A DNA stretch of 64,000 nucleotides from Sva-07 sp963728355 (lineage in GTDB: Bacteria > Actinomycetota > Acidimicrobiia > Acidimicrobiales > Ilumatobacteraceae), in assembly GCA_963728355.1 (NCBI GenBank), contig CAVSJQ010000002.1, forward strand, positions 1-64,000, given 5' to 3'. The notes under the pieces are model-generated. The model searched no databases. It saw nothing but the letters and a program-made list of their open reading frames with translations, and was not told where the DNA came from. Both the position numbers and the translations under genes were made by a program. Numbering within the stretch: the stretch's first letter is position 1; every line of letters begins with the position of its first letter. This document shows, piece by piece, positions 54,411-63,108 of the stretch.

Positions 54411-55610
54411 TCAGCGGCCAGCGGCGTGGACGGCGTCGACCAGCCGGCGCCCCGAAGCTGCCCACGAGAACTGTGGCGCACAGCGCTCGATCGCCGCCGA
54501 CGCGACGCGGTCGAGCAGGTCGGTGTCGTCGATCGCCTCGACGATTCGGTGAGCGAGACCGCCTTCCTCCTCGGCGGTGATGGCACTTTCGCCGGTCACC
54601 AGCGGCAGGCCGGCAAGGTTGTGGCGGAGGCACGCGACCGGGACCCCGTTGAAGACGTAGTCGAGCGCCTTCAGCTTGAAACCACCGCCCAGCGACTCGG
54701 ACACCACGCCGATCCTGCACTGGCCGAGGAAGTCGGCGGAGTCGTCGACCCAACCGAGCAGTCGAGTCGCCCGCAGTTCGGGCTCCAATTCGTGGCGGAA
54801 CTCGTCGGGGATGCTTCCGGCCACCTCGAGGACGACCTGGGCCTCCGCAAAGACGGGGTCGGCCGCGCGCAGGAAGCGGCGGAGGCTCTCCTGCTTGACG
54901 TGCCACTCGAAACTGCCGAGGATCCCGACGCGTCGAGGACGCTCATGTGCCGCGACATGGTGCACGTCGGTCGCCCCGGCCCATCCCGGTGGTACGACGA
55001 CGTGGGTCGCGCCCGGCGCCGCAATCTCGAACCGGGCTCTGTCGTCGTCGGTGATCGAGCTGACGACGTCGGCGAGACGCACCGTCCGTCGTTCCAGACG
55101 GCCGGTCTTGCGGGCCTCGAGTTCGAGCACCAGTCGGCGCGGGTGCGTGAACGCAACAGTGTCGGCGACCCCGCGTCGCATGCTGCTCTCGTGATTGTGT
55201 GCGAGGTACACGATCCGCGCACCCGTGCGTCGCTCCAGGTGCGGCGTCACCCACGCCGCCTGAAGTCCGTCGATCACGACGACGTCCCAGTCGCCGCTGT
55301 CGAGCAGGCGCTCGACGCTCGACCGTACGGCTGGAACCGAGCAGGCGAACGACTGGTTCGGCAACCTCGATCCGAGGCTCTGCCACGGTCGCCGGAACTT
55401 CGCGCTCACCGGCTCGTAGCGAACCGAGCCCGTCATACCACGGCCGTCCATCGGCGCGCCGGCCTGCCGGAGGGCGCCGACCATCGTGATCTCGACTCCG
55501 CAGTCGGCGACGGCGCCGGCGAGCCCGTGGGAATACTTGAGTGCTCCGGTGCTGAGATTGTCGGCGATCTCCGGTGTGATCCAGAGCCAGCGCTCGGAGC
55601 GGTCCTCAGT
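54411..55610 (-). CDS. Glycosyltransferase family 4
   Basis: 399 aa; GTG 55610 (VTEDRSERWLWITPEIADNL, STGALKYSHGLAGAVADCGV) is chosen because residues upstream look random. A GT-B fold: WDVVVIDGLQAAWVTPHLER, IVYLAHNHESSMRRGVADTV, VVVPPGWAGATDVHHVAAHE, RVGILGSFEWHVKQESLRRF and CRIGVVSESLGGGFKLKALD, YVFNGVPVACL. The SESLGGGFKLKALDYVFNGVP segment corresponds to the donor-binding E-x7-E loop of GT4. Cytoplasmic. Divergent from the GT2 at 55775. Confidence 0.85.
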   Translation of the reverse strand, partial: TEDRSERWLWITPEIADNLSTGALKYSHGLAGAVADCGVEITMVGALRQAGAPMDGRGMTGSVRYEPVSAKFRRPWQSLGSRLPNQSFACSVPAVRSSVERLLDSGDWDVVVIDGLQAAWVTPHLERRTGARIVYLAHNHESSMRRGVADTVAFTHPRRLVLELEARKTGRLERRTVRLADVVSSITDDDRARFEIAAPGATHVVVPPGWAGATDVHHVAAHERPRRVGILGSFEWHVKQESLRRFLRAADPVFAEAQVVLEVAGSIPDEFRHELEPELRATRLLGWVDDSADFLGQCRIGVVSESLGGGFKLKALDYVFNGVPVACLRHNLAGLPLVTGESAITAEEEGGLAHRIVEAIDDTDLLDRVASAAIERCAPQFSWAASGRRLVDAVHAAGR

Positions 55611-55774
55611 CACCGCAGAGCACCTCCCGGTACCGATCCGACGTGTGCCGTCGGGGCTCCGTACCGGTTGCCCACGTTGCCGCCACACCGGTACGGTACC
55701 AGCCACGATGCCGGCGGAACCGAGACGACGAGACAACTGCGGCGGTCCGCTCGGCCGTCCAGCGGGATGAGTTC

Positions 55775-56701
55775 TTGACTCGGATTGCGGTCTGTGCGCT
55801 GACCTACCTCCGGCCCGTCGGCTTGGCCCGCCTACTCGAGGAACTCGATCGGCTGGCAGTTCCCGAGGACGTCCAGGTACGGGTCGTCGTGGTGGACAAC
55901 GACCCCGAGCGCTCTGCCGAGGAGCTGACCGTTCGTCACGCCGCGTCCTCGCGTCTCGACGTTGCCTACGTCCACGAGCCGACCCGAGGCATCAGTGCGG
56001 GACGCAACGCATCGATCGATGCCGCACGCGAGTGGGGCGCGGACGCGCTCTGCTTCATCGACGACGACGAGTGGCCGGAACCGGACTGGTTGCTCGAACT
56101 CGTTTCGACCGCCCGACGAACCGGCGCCGACGTCGTGACCGGTCCGGTGTTCCCGGTGTTCGACGAAGCGCCACCCAGCTGGATCGTCGAGGGGCGCTAC
56201 TTCGAACGACCTCGCCACGACCACGACGGTCTGATCGACTACGCCACCACGTCGTCGGTCCTGATCGACATGGAGTGCTTCGACGACAGCGCGGAGCCGT
56301 TCGACGCCGAGTTCGGTCTCTCCGGGGGCAGCGACACCCACTTCTTCGCCGAGCTCTACGACGCCGGCGGGCGGATCGCCTGGTGCGACCGGGCGCACGT
56401 CCACGAGGCGATTCCTTCGTCGCGTGTCGACGCGAGGTGGTTGCTGCGCCGCGAATACCGCCGTGGTCAGACGATGAGCCGCTCGCTGCGGCGGCGCGAT
56501 CCGCGAACGGTGCGGTATCTCCGGCGCCTCGCGAACGCAGCACTGCAGGTCGTGTCGGGACTGGTCGTGCTCGTCGCCGGCTTACCGTTCGGCAGGGCGC
56601 GATGGTTCCGCGGCGCCAAGATGATCGTGCTCGGTGCGGGAATGGTGACGGGACTCGTCAGCAGCGGCTATCAGGAGTATCGCCAGATCCACGGAACGTG
56701 A
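55775..56701 (+). CDS. Glycosyltransferase family 2
   Basis: The family fold starts at LTRIAVCALTYLRPVGLARL, so TTG 55775 is the best-placed start (308 aa); an upstream start at 55643 would add 44 Arg-rich residues that match nothing. VRVVVVDNDPERSAEELTVR, TRGISAGRNASIDAAREWGA, ALCFIDDDEWPEPDWLLELV (D-D-D metal motif) and FGLSGGSDTHFFAELYDAGG follow. The C-terminus has hydrophobic stretches (LQVVSGLVVLVAGLPFGRAR, GAGMVTGLVSS) suggesting membrane association. Donor unknown. Confidence 0.8.
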   Translation: MTRIAVCALTYLRPVGLARLLEELDRLAVPEDVQVRVVVVDNDPERSAEELTVRHAASSRLDVAYVHEPTRGISAGRNASIDAAREWGADALCFIDDDEWPEPDWLLELVSTARRTGADVVTGPVFPVFDEAPPSWIVEGRYFERPRHDHDGLIDYATTSSVLIDMECFDDSAEPFDAEFGLSGGSDTHFFAELYDAGGRIAWCDRAHVHEAIPSSRVDARWLLRREYRRGQTMSRSLRRRDPRTVRYLRRLANAALQVVSGLVVLVAGLPFGRARWFRGAKMIVLGAGMVTGLVSSGYQEYRQIHGT

Positions 56702-56772
56702 GCGACCACGCGTGCTCCTGTCCGTCGCAACGAGGAGGCGCAGCCGGCTGCGACGATCCGGACCCGGGCCGA

Positions 56773-57861
56773 TCAGCTCGCACCGAGACAACGCCCGTCG
56801 CCGAGCGCCAGGCGTCGCGCCGGCACCAGACCGCTGACGGGATCGGGTCGGGCGGCGAGGAGTGGCTGCGCGCGGCAGGTCTTGAAGGTGGTGATGTAGG
56901 CCTGTCGGGTGGTGGGGTAGTTGTCGAGGTTGTAGCCGGGTTGTGATGGGTCGTTGAAGTAGGCCTGGTAGAGCAGGCTGCCTGGTCCGGTGGTGGGCAG
57001 GGTGTTGAACCATTGGTTCATGAGTTGGATGTAGCGGCCGGTGTTGTGGAAGGCCTGGCCCCATTCGGGGAAGGAGACGGGTTTGTTGCGGGATCGGGCG
57101 AATTCGAGGTGTTTGCGGAGGACGGGTTCGTAGCGGTTGGTCCAGTCCTTGTCGGGGATGTCGGCGTCGCGCCAGTAGGTGTCGAGGCCGATGACGTCGA
57201 CGTAGGCGTCGCCGGGGTAGGCGGGGATGCCCCAGGTGGTGAAGCCGGCTCGGGTGGAGGCCCAGTCGAATCGGAAGGCGGAGGATTGTGCGGCGAGCAC
57301 GTCGTGGACGTGTCGGAATGCGGCGATGTATTCGGTGGCGTTGTTGCGTGCTGACCATGATGGCCAGGCGTCGTCGGCTTCGTGGCCGAGTCGGATGACG
57401 GCGTCGTTGTAGCCGGCGTTCTTGACGTAGTGGGCGATGGCTCGGAAGTCGTCGTCCCAGCGTCCGGCTGCGGTGTCGCGCAGGTTGGCTCGGATGGCGG
57501 TTTCGCTCTGGCCGCCGCCGCCGAAGGCGAGTGGGACGGTGACGACGACGTCGAGGCGGTCGGAGAGTTTGGGGAGGTGGGCGTTGCTGGACGCGAATTG
57601 TCCCCATGCGGAGCTGCGCATGGCGGAGGTCGAGCGGGAGTCGAGCATGGTGACGACCCAGCCGAGGCGGCGGCCGAGGTCGCGTTCGATCTGGTTGAAG
57701 CGGTCGCCGCGGTCGAAGCCGACGAACATGCCCAGCGTCGATTGGTTGGCGGCCGATGCTGTTGGTGTGGGGGAGTGAGCAATCGCCAGCAATGACAACG
57801 ACAGGGCGATCGCGGCAACGGATCTGAGGCAGCGCTGAAGACGCTGCGATGTGACGGACAC
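56773..57861 (-). CDS. Secreted GH26-like glycosidase, short paralogue
   Basis: 362 aa from GTG 57861. The signal peptide and catalytic domain are the same as in the gene at 51245 (identical 938-bp block). Just after TTRQAYITTFKT, at the point where the linker starts in the long version, the sequence changes to ~35 unrelated residues (CRAQPLLAARPDPVSG) and stops. It therefore lacks the Pro linker and FN3 modules and should be a freely diffusing enzyme. The leader region upstream, including the sigma-28-like promoter, is also conserved but not identical. An in-frame ATG at 57900 is an alternative start. Confidence 0.85.
   Translation of the reverse strand: MSVTSQRLQRCLRSVAAIALSLSLLAIAHSPTPTASAANQSTLGMFVGFDRGDRFNQIERDLGRRLGWVVTMLDSRSTSAMRSSAWGQFASSNAHLPKLSDRLDVVVTVPLAFGGGGQSETAIRANLRDTAAGRWDDDFRAIAHYVKNAGYNDAVIRLGHEADDAWPSWSARNNATEYIAAFRHVHDVLAAQSSAFRFDWASTRAGFTTWGIPAYPGDAYVDVIGLDTYWRDADIPDKDWTNRYEPVLRKHLEFARSRNKPVSFPEWGQAFHNTGRYIQLMNQWFNTLPTTGPGSLLYQAYFNDPSQPGYNLDNYPTTRQAYITTFKTCRAQPLLAARPDPVSGLVPARRLALGDGRCLGAS
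56878..57815 (-). repeat. 938-bp block identical to 52505-53442
   Basis: Second copy of the catalytic-domain block, same orientation. The flanks (signal-peptide start and upstream leader) are only about 80-85% similar, which contrasts with the identical interior. Confidence 0.92.
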
Positions 57862-57898
57862 GGTGATCTGCCTCTCGGTCGGCGGAGTCGTACATGTC

Positions 57899-57925
57899 AA
57901 TCGGATGACGAAGTAGCGACCTTGA
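57899..57925 (-). promoter_or_regulatory. Sigma-28 (FliA/WhiG)-like promoter, copy 2
   Basis: In the gene's direction: CTCAAGGTCG, about 12 bases, then TCCGATTG, the same spacing and distance to the GTG as in copy 1. The surrounding GTTTCGGCTCAAG and GTCATCCGATTGACATG are conserved between the two leaders. Confidence 0.5.
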
Positions 57926-58010
57926 GCCGAAACAGAAGAAATCTTCCGCCAAGACAGACAACCGGTGCGTCGCCGGCAGCACTACTGGTGCGCTGCGGGG
58001 CAACGCCTGC

Positions 58011-58997
58011 TCACACCGGCGGAAGAATCACCTGCGGGTCAACGCCGAAGGCCTCGAGGAGGTGATCGCACCACGCCTCGGTGTCGTCGTCGACCTCGTT
58101 TCGCCAACGGGTGACCGCATCGGCGGCCTGTCCCTGCTCGATGAGACGGCGGGTCTGCTCCGTCGACATCTGCGATGACACCGAGGGCCGCGTGACCGTT
58201 GCGTGCATGCTGGGGAGGTCGGTGAGGCGCAGCCGGCTTGCAACGGTCTCGACCATCCGCTCCGGGTCGACGACGCAGTCCTCGTACCGTACGTGCAACC
58301 AATCGGGGTGGTGTCCCAACAGCTGCAGCGGTGCCACGTTCTCCACCGTCCAGTTGAGGATGAACTGCTGCAGCTCGGTCCCGCTGCGCATCACGTCGTG
58401 GGCGAGTGCGAGCGCCCGGTCCGAGACGTACGCCTCGATGAACCGATCGTCTCGCAGGTACGCGCCGACCGTCAGCGTCCAGCCGTTGCGCAGACACGAG
58501 ATCGACTGCGGTATCGGGTGTCGCGTGAGGTAGACGATGTCACACGGCACCGTCTCGGAGAACCAGCCGATCAGGGGTTTGGCGTCGGTGATCTTGAGAA
58601 CGAGACGGTTCGAGTGCCGTTCGACATCGCGTCGCCAGACGCGGGTAGGGGCGTTGATCACCGCACCTCCGGCGAAGATGCGCTCGGTCAGCGACTGCAG
58701 CCGCCGAGCGGACCGGTCGTCGAGCGACGTGAGCTGCCCATCTTCGAACAGGGGCATGTCTGCGACCTGTGCCGCCGTCGGGAACGACGACGACATCTCG
58801 AAGGGCTGGTCGAGTGAACGGACGCCCCGGTTGGCTCCGATGAGCTCCATCAGGAAGGTGCTGCCGCCGCGACGGGTGGCGAACAGCAAGATGTTCGGCT
58901 CGGCGCCCTGTTCATGGTCGCAGGTGAGGTACCAGAGCAGCTCCTTGGCGAACGACTTCGCTGCGAGCCGCGTGTACCGGATGTCGGGTCGGGTCAT
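58011..58997 (-). CDS. Sulfotransferase 2
   Basis: 328 aa from ATG 58997, whose ATGA overlaps the stop of the GT4 gene. NILLFATRRGGSTFLMELIG is the PAPS 5'-phosphosulfate loop, VPCDIVYLTRHPIPQSISCL the 3'-phosphate motif (T-R-H-P), and WLHVRYEDCVVDPERMVETV the conserved R-Y-E-D. It is a different subgroup from the protein at 33541 (R-R-G-G-S-T against P-R-S-G-T-T). Soluble; sulfates a sugar or lipid acceptor using PAPS. Translational coupling to the GT4 suggests both act on the same residue. Confidence 0.87.
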   Translation of the reverse strand: MTRPDIRYTRLAAKSFAKELLWYLTCDHEQGAEPNILLFATRRGGSTFLMELIGANRGVRSLDQPFEMSSSFPTAAQVADMPLFEDGQLTSLDDRSARRLQSLTERIFAGGAVINAPTRVWRRDVERHSNRLVLKITDAKPLIGWFSETVPCDIVYLTRHPIPQSISCLRNGWTLTVGAYLRDDRFIEAYVSDRALALAHDVMRSGTELQQFILNWTVENVAPLQLLGHHPDWLHVRYEDCVVDPERMVETVASRLRLTDLPSMHATVTRPSVSSQMSTEQTRRLIEQGQAADAVTRWRNEVDDDTEAWCDHLLEAFGVDPQVILPPV

Positions 58998-60169
58998 CGT
59001 GCGCCCACGGCTCTCGTCGCAACGTCGCGGTACATCTGGGCCAACTCGTCGTACTGGGCCTCGAGCCCGCGAGCCGGAACGGCGCGCCGTTCGGCTTCGT
59101 CGACGATGCGTCCGCGCACGCCCTCGTCGCCGAGCATCCGTTCGATCGCACGTGCGAGGCGATCAGCGTCGAGCGGGGGCACGAGCAGCCCGGTCACCTC
59201 GTCTTCGACGAACTCCGGAAGGCCTCCTGCGTCGGTGCCGATGACGGGTGTGCGTGACGCCTGCGCCTCGAGCGCCGTCAGGCCGAACGGCTCCGCCACA
59301 GCAGCGACGACGAGGACATCGATCGCACGCATGATCTCGGGGATGTCGTTGCGCCGTCCGACGAACCGCACCCGATCACCCAGCAACTCGTGTGCTCGTT
59401 GCTGGAGACGCTCGGCATAGTCGCCCTGGTCGGTCCCGCGGTCGCCGACGACGACGAGACATGCCGAGTCGTGACCCGCGCCGAGTCGTGTCATCGCCTC
59501 GACGAGCACGTGGATCCCCTTGCCCTCGTCCAGCCTGCCGACGATACCGATGAGCGCACTGTCGGGGTCGCCCGTCAGCTCGGCGCGAAGGGCCGCTGGC
59601 GGCACACCCGGATGGAAGCGGTCCAGGTCGATCCCGGGGTGGATGATTCGCACGGGCCCCGCCGAACCGAGCAGGGACGCCGTGGCGCTGGAGTTGGCGA
59701 CCGTGAGTGTCGCCAGTCGCGCCGCTGTGCGAAGGATCCGTTGCCCCACGCCGGGACGAACGAGGTCGACGAGATCGAGCGCGACCGGCACCCTGGCCAC
59801 GCGGCCGGCCAGCGCCGTCTCCAGATGGGTCGGCAGCGAGAAGGAGTACACCATGTCGTAGCGAGGCGACACCGAGGCGAGCCGCCGTGCGTTCTGCGCC
59901 ACGGCGAGGGACATCTTGGCCATCGTGGCGACATCGGGCCGCACCGAGGAGTCGCCGACGCGCAACCCGGGGTGCCGATGCAGGCCGAGCTCGATCAGGG
60001 GACGCTCACGCTCACGCCAGGCCGTCGCGAACGGCGACGGTCCCGTGGTTCCGAGGGTCAGCTCCACTCCCCGTTGGCGCAACCCGTCGAGCTGGTCGAG
60101 CAGATAGAGCTGCGCGCCCCACACCGGAGCGGGAGGTGACACCAGCAGCGCATTGACACGGTTCTCCAT
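58994..60169 (-). CDS. Glycosyltransferase family 4
   Basis: 391 aa from ATG 60169. VNALLVSPPAPVWGAQLYLL, DQLDGLRQRGVELTLGTTGP, VANSSATASLLGSAGPVRII, HPGIDLDRFHPGVPPAALRA, LIGIVGRLDEGKGIHVLVEA, and IDVLVVAAVAEPFGLTALEA, QASRTPVIGTDAGGLPEFVE with the full E-P-F-G-L-x-x-x-E-A donor motif. A standard retaining GT-B enzyme. Coupled by a 4-bp ATGA overlap to the downstream sulfotransferase. Confidence 0.9.
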   Translation of the reverse strand: MENRVNALLVSPPAPVWGAQLYLLDQLDGLRQRGVELTLGTTGPSPFATAWRERERPLIELGLHRHPGLRVGDSSVRPDVATMAKMSLAVAQNARRLASVSPRYDMVYSFSLPTHLETALAGRVARVPVALDLVDLVRPGVGQRILRTAARLATLTVANSSATASLLGSAGPVRIIHPGIDLDRFHPGVPPAALRAELTGDPDSALIGIVGRLDEGKGIHVLVEAMTRLGAGHDSACLVVVGDRGTDQGDYAERLQQRAHELLGDRVRFVGRRNDIPEIMRAIDVLVVAAVAEPFGLTALEAQASRTPVIGTDAGGLPEFVEDEVTGLLVPPLDADRLARAIERMLGDEGVRGRIVDEAERRAVPARGLEAQYDELAQMYRDVATRAVGAR

Positions 60170-60377
60170 GGTCAAGTACCGCGGCCGGCGGCGCCGTGCA
60201 CGCGGCCGGTCCTCCTTCGAACTTCCGCCCTGGGCACACGGTAGCGGAGGAATTCCGAAGCTGGCGGCTCGCCGGCGTTCGATCCACCTCGCTCGAGCAG
60301 AGGTTGCGCGACACGATGAACGGGAAGTGAACCTGTGGTTAACTGTCCGCAATGAGCGTCACGAGAGGCTCGAAACG

Positions 60378-61193
60378 ATGAAAACCAGCCGCGTCGAAGG
60401 TTCCCCAGATCGAACCACCACTGCGCGCCACCCGCTTCGTCTGCTCGTACTGGACGCTGGCGCGATCGTCCGGCTGCGCTCGACGCTCGTGGTGATCTGG
60501 ATCCTCCTCGCGCTGATCGGAGGCATCAGCGTCTTGCTGATCCACGCCGTCGAGAACGTCACCGCCCAGGAGGTCGGCCAGTTCCTGTCACTCGGTCGCG
60601 AACAGACCCCGGGGACGTGGGTCGCTGCGTTGTTGCTCCTGACGTGTGCACTCCTCGCCGTCGTCGGAGCGTTGGAGGCGCAGTCGTCGGAGCCCCGGTG
60701 GACCCGTGCGTGGTGGATTCTGGCGATCGTCTTCGCGTTCCTCTCGTTCGACGAGGTCGCCGACGCCCATGGGCAGGCATCGCCTCCGATCAGCCGGGTC
60801 CTGGGCGACACGTCGGGAGTCCTCACCTTCGCCTGGATCATTCCGGCAGTCATTCTGGGGATCGGGTTCGTCATCATCGAATGGCCGCTCCTGCGGCACC
60901 TCGGCGCCGCCGGTCGCAACCTGGTGATCGCGGGCGTCATCTTCGTCGCGGGCGCCGTCGGGTTGGAAATGGTCGAGGGCGAACTCACGAGCGACGGCGC
61001 CCGGGAGTCGCTGACGTACGACCTCCTCGTGATCGCCGAGGAGTTGCTCGAGTTCGGAGCGGTCATGTGGGCGATCGTCATACTGGCCCAGTACCTGCGC
61101 GGGCGGCTCGACGATCCAGAGCTGCTCGCTGTACCGGGTCCGAGCCGACGGGCCGGCGTGATCGACTCCGATGGCGGTGGGGCCCTGCCTTGA
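60378..61193 (+). CDS. Multi-pass membrane protein of unknown function
   Basis: 271 aa from ATG 60378. About six membrane segments: TLVVIWILLALIGGISVLLI, TWVAALLLLTCALLAVVGAL, WTRAWWILAIVFAFLSFDEV, VLTFAWIIPAVILGIGFVII, GRNLVIAGVIFVAGAVGLEM and AVMWAIVILAQYLRG. Conserved-looking polar residues sit near membrane edges (LSFDEVADAHGQ, EMVEGE, EELLEFG), a pattern of acidic residues like a membrane-embedded hydrolase or a metal site. I do not recognise the family. It stands between the glycosyltransferase/sulfotransferase pair and the CDP-sugar genes, on the strand of the latter. Confidence 0.7.
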   Translation: MKTSRVEGSPDRTTTARHPLRLLVLDAGAIVRLRSTLVVIWILLALIGGISVLLIHAVENVTAQEVGQFLSLGREQTPGTWVAALLLLTCALLAVVGALEAQSSEPRWTRAWWILAIVFAFLSFDEVADAHGQASPPISRVLGDTSGVLTFAWIIPAVILGIGFVIIEWPLLRHLGAAGRNLVIAGVIFVAGAVGLEMVEGELTSDGARESLTYDLLVIAEELLEFGAVMWAIVILAQYLRGRLDDPELLAVPGPSRRAGVIDSDGGGALP

Positions 61194-61273
61194 CACCGCC
61201 GCTGGCGGGCATCCAAACTGGAACTTCAGGCCGGTGGCGGACCGGTCGATGACCACGAGTGGAGCACAACGTC

Positions 61274-62044
61274 GTGAAGACTCTGATTCTGGCGGGCGGC
61301 TACGGCTCGCGTCTGGCCGAAGAAACCGAGGTCCGACCAAAACCGATGGTCGAGATCGGAGGGCAACCGATCCTCTGGCACATCATGAAGATGTACAGCG
61401 GTTACGGCTTCGATGACTTCGTGATCGCACTCGGCTACAAGGGCGAGTACATCAAGAAGTACTTCGCCGAGTACGGATCGCTCGCCGGCAACCTCACCGT
61501 GCAACTCCGCAACGGCACCGTCGTTCGCCACGACGACCATCAGGAATCGTGGACGATCGACCTGATCGAGACGGGCCAGAACAGCGAAACCGCTGGCCGC
61601 ATGATGAACGCACGCGCCCACCTCGGCGACGGCACGTTCATGATGACCTACGGCGACGGCGTCGCCGACATTCCGCTCGATCGGCTGCTGGACTTCCACC
61701 GTTCCCACGGCAAACTCGCCACCGTCACCGCGGTGCACCCGGTGGCCCGCTTCGGTCAGATGGACATCGAGGGCGACCACGTCCGGTCGTTCACCGAGAA
61801 GCCGCAGCTCGACGCCGGATGGATCAACGGCGGATTCTTCGTGCTGGAACCCGAGGTCTTCGACTACATCCCGAACGACTGCGACTGGTCACGGGCGCCC
61901 ATGGAGGCCCTCGCCAAGGCCGGCGAGCTGTGCGCCTACCGGCACGACGGTTTCTGGCAGTGCATGGACACGATCCGCGACAAGTTGTATCTCCAGCGGA
62001 TGTGGGAAGCCGGTGACACGCCGTGGACCAGGAACTGGGAGTGA
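61274..62044 (+). CDS. rfbF: Glucose-1-phosphate cytidylyltransferase
   Basis: 256 aa from GTG 61274 (GTG 61259 would add 5 residues). VKTLILAGGYGSRLAEETEV, RPKPMVEIGGQPILWHIMKM, YSGYGFDDFVIALGYKGEYI, TFMMTYGDGVADIPLDRLLD, GGFFVLEPEVFDYIPND and APMEALAKAGELCAYRHDGF, WQCMDTIRDKLYLQRMW. This is the complete RfbF/DdhA signature: CTP + glucose-1-phosphate to CDP-glucose. It starts a tight operon of four genes (gaps 4 and 28 bases, then a 4-base overlap) running off the right edge, the usual set for CDP-deoxy or branched sugars. Confidence 0.93.
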   Translation: MKTLILAGGYGSRLAEETEVRPKPMVEIGGQPILWHIMKMYSGYGFDDFVIALGYKGEYIKKYFAEYGSLAGNLTVQLRNGTVVRHDDHQESWTIDLIETGQNSETAGRMMNARAHLGDGTFMMTYGDGVADIPLDRLLDFHRSHGKLATVTAVHPVARFGQMDIEGDHVRSFTEKPQLDAGWINGGFFVLEPEVFDYIPNDCDWSRAPMEALAKAGELCAYRHDGFWQCMDTIRDKLYLQRMWEAGDTPWTRNWE

Positions 62045-62048
62045 CGAC

Positions 62049-63080
62049 ATGGGGATGAAGGTCGCGCTCACCGGAGCGGAGGGCTACATCGGCAGCCGGA
62101 TGGGCCACGTGTTGCTCGAGGCCGGCCACGAGGTGACCGGGTTCGATTCCGGATTGCACGCCGTCGCCCGGCTCTACCATTCCCGAGACCGGCGACCGTC
62201 GCTGGTCGACATCGACGTTCGCGATCTGACCGCAGAGCATCTCCGGGGTTTCGACGCCGTCGTGCACCTCGCCGAGATCTCCAACGATCCGGTCGGCGAA
62301 CTCGACCCCGACCTGACCGATCGAGTCAACCATCGCGGCACCGTTGCGCTCGCCGAGGCGGCACGCGACGCCGGTGTGCGTCGTTTCGTCCACATGTCGA
62401 GTTGCAGCGTGTACGGCGCGAGCGGCGCGGACGCCAGCGACGAGACCAGTCCCACCGATCCGCTGACCGCCTACGCGCGGGCCAAGCTCGACGTCGAAGT
62501 CGACGTCGGAGCGATGGCGGGCGACGACTTCTGTCCGACGTTCCTGCGCAACGCCACGGCGTTCGGTGCGTCGCCGAACCAGCGATTCGATCTCGTCGTC
62601 AACGACCTGACGGCGCTCGCGTTCCTGACCTCGAAGATCTCGATGACCAGCGACGGCACGCCGTGGCGCCCATTCGTCCACATCCTCGACATCGCCAAGG
62701 CGACGCGCTGCGTCCTCGGCGCCGACGAGGACATCGTGCACGGCGAGGTGTTCAACGTGGGTTCCGACGAGCAGAACCTCCAGGTGCGACAGGTCGCAGA
62801 GCTCGTTGCCGAACAGGTACCGGGCTGCGCCCTCGAGTTCGGCCCTCCTGGCGCGGATGCCCGCGACTATCGGGCCGATTTCACCAAGATCCACAGCAAA
62901 CTTCCCGGATTCTCGTGTGACTGGAACGTCACGGCGGGTATCGCCGAACTGCTCGACGTGCTCCGCCGTGTCCGGCTCGACGAGGCGACCAAGACGAGCC
63001 GAGCCCATGTTCGTCTCGCCCAGATCCGGCATCTCCGCGACACCGGCCAGGTGGACGAGATGCTGCGCTGGACCTGGTGA
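62049..63080 (+). CDS. NAD-dependent epimerase/dehydratase
   Basis: 343 aa from ATG 62049 (ATG 62055 possible), 4 bases after rfbF. VALTGAEGYIGSRMGHVLLE (NAD site), LVDIDVRDLTAEHLRGFDAV, VHLAEISNDPVGELDPDLTD, FVHMSSCSVYGASGADASDE, DPLTAYARAKLDVEVDVG (YxxxK) and FRNATAFGASPNQRFDLVVN-like segment (LRNATAFGASPNQRFDLVVN). The SCSVYG and NATAFGxSPxxRFD motifs are typical of the extended SDRs paired with RfbF in actinobacterial and other surface-sugar operons. It is not the canonical CDP-glucose 4,6-dehydratase in sequence, so the exact step is uncertain. Confidence 0.85.
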   Translation: MGMKVALTGAEGYIGSRMGHVLLEAGHEVTGFDSGLHAVARLYHSRDRRPSLVDIDVRDLTAEHLRGFDAVVHLAEISNDPVGELDPDLTDRVNHRGTVALAEAARDAGVRRFVHMSSCSVYGASGADASDETSPTDPLTAYARAKLDVEVDVGAMAGDDFCPTFLRNATAFGASPNQRFDLVVNDLTALAFLTSKISMTSDGTPWRPFVHILDIAKATRCVLGADEDIVHGEVFNVGSDEQNLQVRQVAELVAEQVPGCALEFGPPGADARDYRADFTKIHSKLPGFSCDWNVTAGIAELLDVLRRVRLDEATKTSRAHVRLAQIRHLRDTGQVDEMLRWTW

Positions 63081-63108
63081 CACACACCTCCCCTCCGAGA
63101 AGGAACCC

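Noticed and set aside
56773..57861. Short glycosidase as a pseudogene truncated by frameshift
   Set aside because: The catalytic domain is complete and identical to the long copy, promoter and start are conserved, and the tail ends at a normal stop after unrelated sequence, which points to a distinct short form.
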